DNA from: Tetracentron sinense
Taxonomy: Eukaryota; Streptophyta; Magnoliopsida; Trochodendrales; Trochodendraceae
DNA length: 64,000 bases
Direction of reading: 5' to 3'
NCBI GenBank assembly: GCA_015143295.1
Contig: CM026557.1
Coordinates: 40,619,965 to 40,683,964, forward strand
Positions within the stretch are counted from its first letter, which is position 1, and each line of letters opens with the position of its first letter. A model generated the notes under the pieces. That model did not search any database and was not told where the DNA came from. It saw only the letters and a program-made list of their open reading frames with translations. Made by a program: the position numbers and the translations under genes. Positions 58,639-64,000 of this stretch are shown here, one piece after another.

Positions 58639-60151
58639 ATAGATGTTGCAATTTCTAACCTGACCTTGTCAACACGACTGACTTTCCAATTTCCACCGGT
58701 TAGGTTGAGGTTTTGGACCCATGGGTCAGGGTTGAGTTTGTTAACCCGTTTATACTTGGGTTTGGGTTGGCTCCATGTATCTTATGGGCTATAATGCCTA
58801 ATTAATTTTATGAATAATTGTATTACATAATATCCATTGACTATGAATTTTAAATTCAAATATATTATAATTTAGAATGTGATTTATTTATTTATATATT
58901 TAACTTATTTAATTTAAATAGGGTTGGGTAATTGAATTAGGGTTTAGGGTTGAGGCCTGAGGGGATCCTTATTGGGTTGCGTTCTATGCAGCCTTTTCAG
59001 ACCATTTGGAAATATCCAAACCTTACTTCGAACCCAGAATTGACAGAGTGTTACCACTTGCCACCCAAGTTGGGTATCACTGCGTAGCAGGGTGTCGGCG
59101 GGGGCGGGACCGAACGGGTATGGGTCCACGTTCGGTGAAAGTGGTTCTACTATTATTAGGTCATAGTATCAGGACCAAGAGTGGCCTATTTTGGTTGGGT
59201 CGGGCTGCAATTCAGGCAAGCACGGCTCATTGAGTATGGCTTGTATGGGATGCAAATGAGACAATGAGCCTGGCCGGGCCTGCCCTCTGGGCTTAAACGG
59301 AGCAATAATTAATCGGGCCTGAACTTTGCCAAATTAAGACCAATTGATATTTGGGCCAGCCCGGCCCAGAAGCCCTACCATTACATAACTCAGCGAGATG
59401 ATCTGGGCCCATATTGGGTGCACGAGTCGATGGGTCCCTCCCCCCTCCCCCCTTCCCCCCTTTTTTTTTAACCCGTAGTAACCAAAACCTTGGAATATCC
59501 TTTCGCTCCCGCTCTCAAACCTCGCTCTTGCTCTCACTCGACGTTCCTCCTGGCTCGAACTCCGCACTCCCAACTCAACGCTACATTTAAAATTGACGCT
59601 TTTGCATTCTCGCTCTTTGTTCCTCCTCACCCAAGCTCATATTCAGATTGACGCTCTCGCACTCTCACTTTGTTCACTGCAACGACATCTCTCATGATGG
59701 GAACCAACGTGATTATTACATTATCCATTTAATCCACAGTTTGGTTGGCATCAAAGAGGTGCCCCACCTATTGAACGGTTCTGATATTATGTATGGCTGG
59801 TAGAGTCTATAGAGGATGATGAACCTTACCCGACGATGCAAATGATCTCTGCTATGACCATAGATCATCACATCCATCCAATTGCATAATTGAGATCTGC
59901 TAGGTGGGCCTAATCCAACAGTCACAAAAACCATTCTCAGTGTCAGTTCAATGAGAAAACAGAACTTCTCAAAACAGATGGAGCCATGTATGTACAAACA
60001 ATTCACACAGGGAGCTTGTCAATGAGTTAAGAGGCCATCTCAACAGTATCACAGATGAGGTCCATTCATGACAATGGGCTAGTGCTTATATATATGGGAA
60101 ATGATTCTTTACGTGTCCATGTCTGCATTCTGCTCCGAGGCTTCTACAATG
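58639..60151. other. Intergenic, no gene seen
   Basis: Includes GGGTTGGGTT-rich sequence (58690-58990) and a CGCTC(C/T)/CTCTC-rich low-complexity stretch (59500-59680) that opens a minus-strand frame of arginine- and serine-rich composition. No real gene supported. Confidence 0.4.
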
Positions 60152-60435
60152 CACCACATGTCCCTTTTAACTCTTTTAAATGTGGTTAAGATTCTCTTAC
60201 CCTATGTTTGGTTGTTGAGAAAACAAGTGAAAAGAAAGAAAATTGGACAAAACACAACTAAGAATTGTTTTAGAAATCCAAAATTTTCTTTTCTTTTCCA
60301 TCTTTTCTCTGTCAACCAAACATACCCTTAAGGTTAAAGAATCTACCCTTGTTTTTTAGAAAAAAATTAACCCCCAAGATTAGAGAATCTTAACAATAGT
60401 TAAAAAGAGAGTAAAAGGGGCACGTCACACGTGGC
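60152..60435. mobile_element. Fold-back MITE, interrupted
   Basis: Left arm CATGTCCCTTTTAACTCTTT, TGTGGTTAAGATTCTC (60158-60196) pairs with GAGAATCTTAACAATAGTTA and AGAGTAAAAGGGGCACG (about 60382-60424). Same arms as at 13222 and 22030. The left arm-loop junction is broken by the Tourist-like MITE at 60200-60327. Confidence 0.6.
60200..60327. mobile_element. Tourist-like MITE, copy 2 (128 bp), nested
   Basis: Left CCCTATGTTTGGTTGTTGAG, right the complement of GGGTATGTTTGGTTGACAG. Flanked by TTA (60197-60199 and 60328-60330). Same family as 25880-26026. It sits inside the fold-back MITE and is therefore the younger insertion. Confidence 0.78.
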
Positions 60436-60490
60436 ACGTTGTAGAAACGTCAATGTTCCGCCATCAGAACGCGTAAAGAATAACAACCAA

Positions 60491-60570
60491 ATATATATAT
60501 ATATATATATAAGTTTTCAGCATTCAAAAGTGAAGCACATAAGTTTTCAGCATTCAAAAGTGAAGCACAA
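60491..60570. repeat. (TA)n tract followed by a 30-base tandem duplication
   Basis: Ten TA units (60491-60510), then two 30-base copies (60511-60540 and 60541-60570) beginning AAGTTTTCAGCATTCAAAAG with one difference, at the last base. Confidence 0.92.
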
Positions 60571-62719
60571 AGGGGAAAGCACATGCAAACTCAAAGCTGT
60601 GAGCTGTAAAGCCATAACATAAGGAAGGAATATAGATTCTTACATGTTGCTGCTTGCTAGAGACACAACTTTGTCTTTGAAGTTCGAGCTCTCCCTATCC
60701 CAGCCCGCTCCCTACGCCTTGATAAATGAACTCCAATTTTGTCTGTATCAAAGGTGATGTTTGGTTGCAAGGATAACTCGAATCGAATACAAAAAATGCT
60801 CGAAAGTTGTTTACATATCACACCCCACCAACAATATCAGACTACATGTATTGTCACAACTAAACAACCCCTAACAGGAGATCCTGCTGAGAAAAAGGCA
60901 GATTAGAAAACAACATAATTCAATTAGTGCATAATACTGGTCCCACAAGCTGTTCTTATCGGTTGGTCTGAAAAGAGAATTTCAAAGTGGGTAACACATC
61001 AGATGAACTTACAACAAATCTGTCATTTTCACCAGGAAAGTTTAGAGGAAACATTTCAATCCCCCATTGCTTTGAGAGTCGCGAAAGAGAAAATGGACAT
61101 ATTAAGGTAAAAAGATAAAACGAAGTTTCGACTTCCCTGGTTAATCACCCAAGTGTACATAAATCATGGTGAGGAGCATAAGACTACAACAAAAAACCTG
61201 CTGTTAGAATCCCACCACAGACCATTAAACAAGAGAAACAGCTAGAGATCACAGGTATATTCCTCCAACAAGTCAATTAAAATATGTAAATAATATAGCT
61301 GGCTCCCATGGCAATGCTACTCCGATATGCCTCAAGAATCTCAGATAACCATATGTAAATAATCTCAGGTAGCCTCTTGTAGATGACAAAACAATGATTT
61401 ATTAGCAATCTTCAGTAAATATGGAAACAACAAAAAAAGATGAAGAATAATAGTACTTAAATGGCCCACACATTTTGTTAAATGAGTTTTACTTGAATTT
61501 ACAGTGATAGAACCAACAAAAATAAATATGACAGGTTTTAATATTGGAAAGAGATTTCTTCACGAGCTAGAGTTGATTCTCGCTTCAAGCATTGGTGACC
61601 GACCAAGCTAAATTGTATGCCAAGTGGCCAGCAATAGAAGTGTCTCGGTCCTGCTAGAGTTTCTATCTGGCTTCATCTCATGCATTGTAGGCCCGCGAAA
61701 ATAAACAAAACGCAAAGGTTAAGCAGACCCAAATTTAAGTCATACAAGTAATTGCTTTATGGGATACACCGCGACCAGCATTCCAACAGGCTGTTTGTGC
61801 AATGGTAGTTCAAAAAATTCCACCAGGCCCTTTCGTGTATTGGAGCAAAACCAAAACAAAAACTCAATATACAACTTATGGAATGTTTTCCCGTGAAAAA
61901 ACGAAATCTTCCTTTTAATAATTTATCTTCAGAAATTCTGTACTTACTAATAATCAGCTTGGCATTTGGCAACAAGTACCAGAGTGGGGAATGCAATCCC
62001 TCAATCCAAGCCTGACCTTATAACCAAAGATAAGATGAGAACAAACTTTTCCACAAGGGAATTAGACTGAACTGCTACATGATTGTGGGACCATTTGGGG
62101 TTACGATGATTTCGTTCGTGATCTTGTTCCTTTTTTCAACTGTTACTGTTTTCTTCCAACTGAGATTGATCTGCTCACCCTTCTCCATAAACATTTTGAT
62201 TGCAAGGAACTTATATACTGATTCTACTCCAGACAGTTCGATCCACACATCTTCAATCACAAGTAACACTATTGTTGGTTGCAAACTAATGCTCAACAAT
62301 ATTAACAGTGATAACAATTTGACGAGATGAAGGTAATCATTTGAGATAGATCATCTTACTACCTAACTGTTCGTGAATCAGGTAAATGTATCTATTAACC
62401 AGCAGTTTGATCATACACATTGTGAAATCAGCTTTGCATATTAAAATTGAACAGAGAAAAGGATCAACAATTTGTAGAAGGGACACCAGAGATGTGCCTT
62501 CGATCTAAATCTATGCCTAATTCAACAACACAGTAACATATATGAGCATTGAAAAAGCCCCTTGATTGAAATCCACAAACAAATGAACTACTTACTACTC
62601 TCTGCACCAATGTGATCCGCTAGAAACTAGAAAGAGAAGGTTACCAGCTTGAGGTCCGATTCCTTGTCAAATAGCAATTAAGAGACCCTGAATGGCCCTC
62701 AATCAAGTATTAGTTGGAA
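60571..62719. other. Downstream region of the kinase gene
   Basis: AT-rich noncoding DNA. The first part below 62720 is presumably kinase 3' UTR. GGTAACCTTCTC at 62643 on the minus strand could be a 3'-UTR donor, but this is weak. No gene recognised. Confidence 0.4.
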
Positions 62720-64000
62720 CTAGACAGGATCAGCTGCTCGAGCACTAGATGCCCAGTCGTCCAAACGGGCAACTCTGTCCCTTAAACTTCCCCTATCAGA
62801 TTGGTTTCTCCTCAACTGAAAGATACTTCCCTTATCATAATTCCTCCCTCTCCCATCCAATCTTCCACTTCCAATTCTTAAACTAGAACCCCGATTTTCC
62901 ACTGAATTAGGCTCAACCCCATCAGCCTCTCCCCGAAAATTGGACGCTCCATCTGTCCCAGCCATGAGATCCATCAAATTGCTCCTGGTGCCTGAACCCG
63001 AATCAGAGTATATCCTCCGTGAGTTTCTCAATGGCTTATTATCAATTACATCTTTATTCCCTCCTTCGAGATGCCTCGGCCTCGAATGCAAAAGGGTGTT
63101 CCTAGATTCAACTGGCCGTCCCACTATCTCTACCATCGAGCACGGATTATTAACTGAGAAACCATTCCAAGTATGTAGAGGAACAGTCTTACTCAAAACA
63201 CTAAGGATCTCAACAACATCCTTCATTGAAGGCCGACGCTCCCTGCAAGACCTCACACATTTGGCGGCTAGCACCGCCAAATGCTTCCTCACAGCCGGGT
63301 CTTTCGGGGGTGGAATTCTCGGATCATAAATAGCTAGAAGCTTCCCTTTCCGAATAAGGGGAATAGCCCAATCGACAATGGAAGGAGGGGAATGCCCAAC
63401 ATCAATAGCTTTCCTAGCACTGATAATCTCTAACAGAAGAATTCCAAAGCTGAACACATCAGTCTTAGTACTAAGATTATCAGGAGTAACATAACAAGGA
63501 TCAAGATACCCCATTGTACCTGCAGGTGGTGTAGATTGAAGCCGATAATCATCGACATGGCAACGCAGAGCTAACCCGAAATCCCCCAATCGGGCATTGA
63601 AATTTCGATCAATTAACACATTTGCAGACTTAATATCTCTATGAATTACCGGAGGAATGGACGAATGAAGCGTATCCATAGCTTTAGCAGTCTGCAGAGC
63701 AAGTCGAATTCTTCGACCCCAATTGGGGGGACGAGGATTCGAATGAAGAACATCGTAAAGGGTTCCATTGCTCATGAATTCTACCACCAAAAGCCGATCT
63801 CTTGAATCATTGGTGAACCCCAGAAGATTGACAAGCCTGGGATTTTGAATTTTGGAGAGAATATCAATCTCGTTCTCGACTTCATTGGTACTATCTGCAG
63901 AAGAAGCTATACGGAGAGCTATACCTCGAGAGGGTTTCTTGACGGCGACGAGACGACCGTTGCGGAGGACGGCTTTGTAGACGCAACCATGGCTACCTCT
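62720..64000 (-). CDS. Receptor-like cytoplasmic serine/threonine kinase, N-terminus beyond window (At3g51990/At5g23170-like)
   Basis: In frame from the window edge to TAG (62722-62720): 427 codons, C-terminal part only. Begins within the glycine loop (RGSHGCVYKA), then the ATP-binding lysine (LVAVKK), the C-helix Glu region (NEVENEIDILSKI), catalytic HRDIKSANVL (Asp is the base), DFGLA and the activation segment ending GYLDPCY, so it looks catalytically competent. After the kinase fold (to about 63195) comes a long basic, Ser/Arg/Gly-rich tail (about 160 residues) ending DDWASSARAADPV, presumably disordered. No intron in the visible part. Family and paralogue assignment is from memory of motif similarity; it could be another RLK subfamily lacking an ectodomain, or have one outside the window. 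Confidence 0.9.
   Translation of the reverse strand, partial: RGSHGCVYKAVLRNGRLVAVKKPSRGIALRIASSADSTNEVENEIDILSKIQNPRLVNLLGFTNDSRDRLLVVEFMSNGTLYDVLHSNPRPPNWGRRIRLALQTAKAMDTLHSSIPPVIHRDIKSANVLIDRNFNARLGDFGLALRCHVDDYRLQSTPPAGTMGYLDPCYVTPDNLSTKTDVFSFGILLLEIISARKAIDVGHSPPSIVDWAIPLIRKGKLLAIYDPRIPPPKDPAVRKHLAVLAAKCVRSCRERRPSMKDVVEILSVLSKTVPLHTWNGFSVNNPCSMVEIVGRPVESRNTLLHSRPRHLEGGNKDVIDNKPLRNSRRIYSDSGSGTRSNLMDLMAGTDGASNFRGEADGVEPNSVENRGSSLRIGSGRLDGRGRNYDKGSIFQLRRNQSDRGSLRDRVARLDDWASSARAADPV

Noticed and set aside
59334-59630. 98-codon Arg/Ser-rich minus-strand frame
   Set aside because: Low-complexity CGCTC/CTCTC repeat; no family features and no exon borders.
60491-60570. Possible CRISPR-like or satellite array
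   Set aside because: Only a TA microsatellite and one 30-base doubling, with no spacers.
62940-63329. 129-codon plus-strand frame
   Set aside because: Antisense shadow of the kinase tail and C-lobe, which carry the real conserved motifs.

Overview
This is a plant nuclear genome window. It is AT-rich and intron-containing, and it carries a pheophytinase (chlorophyll breakdown), a plant CC-NB-ARC-LRR resistance-gene relic, a plant receptor-like-kinase-type gene and many plant-type LTR, LINE, hAT, Mutator and Tourist-like elements. I read it as a transposon-rich eudicot or other non-grass genome; the species cannot be fixed from sequence alone. Gene density is low: three real protein-coding loci, one decayed resistance gene, and mostly repeat-derived DNA between them. 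No CRISPR, rRNA or convincing tRNA gene was seen.

Layout. 1-6.5 kb: noncoding, with an LTR-like piece (about 0.9 kb), a tRNA-derived SINE-like element (4.3 kb) and two very weak coding hints. 6.7-10.35 kb (minus): a broken CC-NB-ARC-LRR gene whose NB-ARC region was tandemly duplicated in place and then hit by small deletions and a stop. 10.4-26.6 kb: repeat landscape with segmental duplications, a double fold-back MITE, two long solo-LTR-like elements (15.8-18.0 and 22.6-25.3 kb, each with a 5-bp target duplication and a shared acidic mini-ORF), a MULE-type MITE and two hAT-type elements. 26.6-35.1 kb (plus): complete pheophytinase gene (527 aa, five coding exons), whose first coding intron of about 5.3 kb holds an antisense L1-type LINE and a hAT-type MITE. 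37.9-42.4 kb (plus): a decayed Ty1/copia element with both LTRs, the 3' one interrupted by a hAT-type MITE. 43.0-45.5 kb: local tandem duplications. 45.96-55.69 kb (minus): a nine-exon (as recovered) gene for a secreted or membrane-entering, probably beta-propeller protein of unknown function (at least 911 aa). Its 5.3-kb intron 6 contains another hAT-type element and a small LTR pair. 55.7-62.7 kb: noncoding, with a second precisely bounded MULE MITE and a MITE-in-MITE nesting. 62.7-64.0 kb (minus): the C-terminal 427 residues of a receptor-like cytoplasmic kinase running off the window end.

The genes show no common pathway: pheophytinase acts in plastids during senescence, the propeller protein enters the secretory route, the kinase is a signalling protein, and the NLR is dead. 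What links the window is transposon history. Several element families occur two or more times with intact target-site duplications (9 bp for MULE, 8 bp for hAT, TTA for Tourist-like, 5 bp for LTR), so boundaries and relative insertion order can be read directly.
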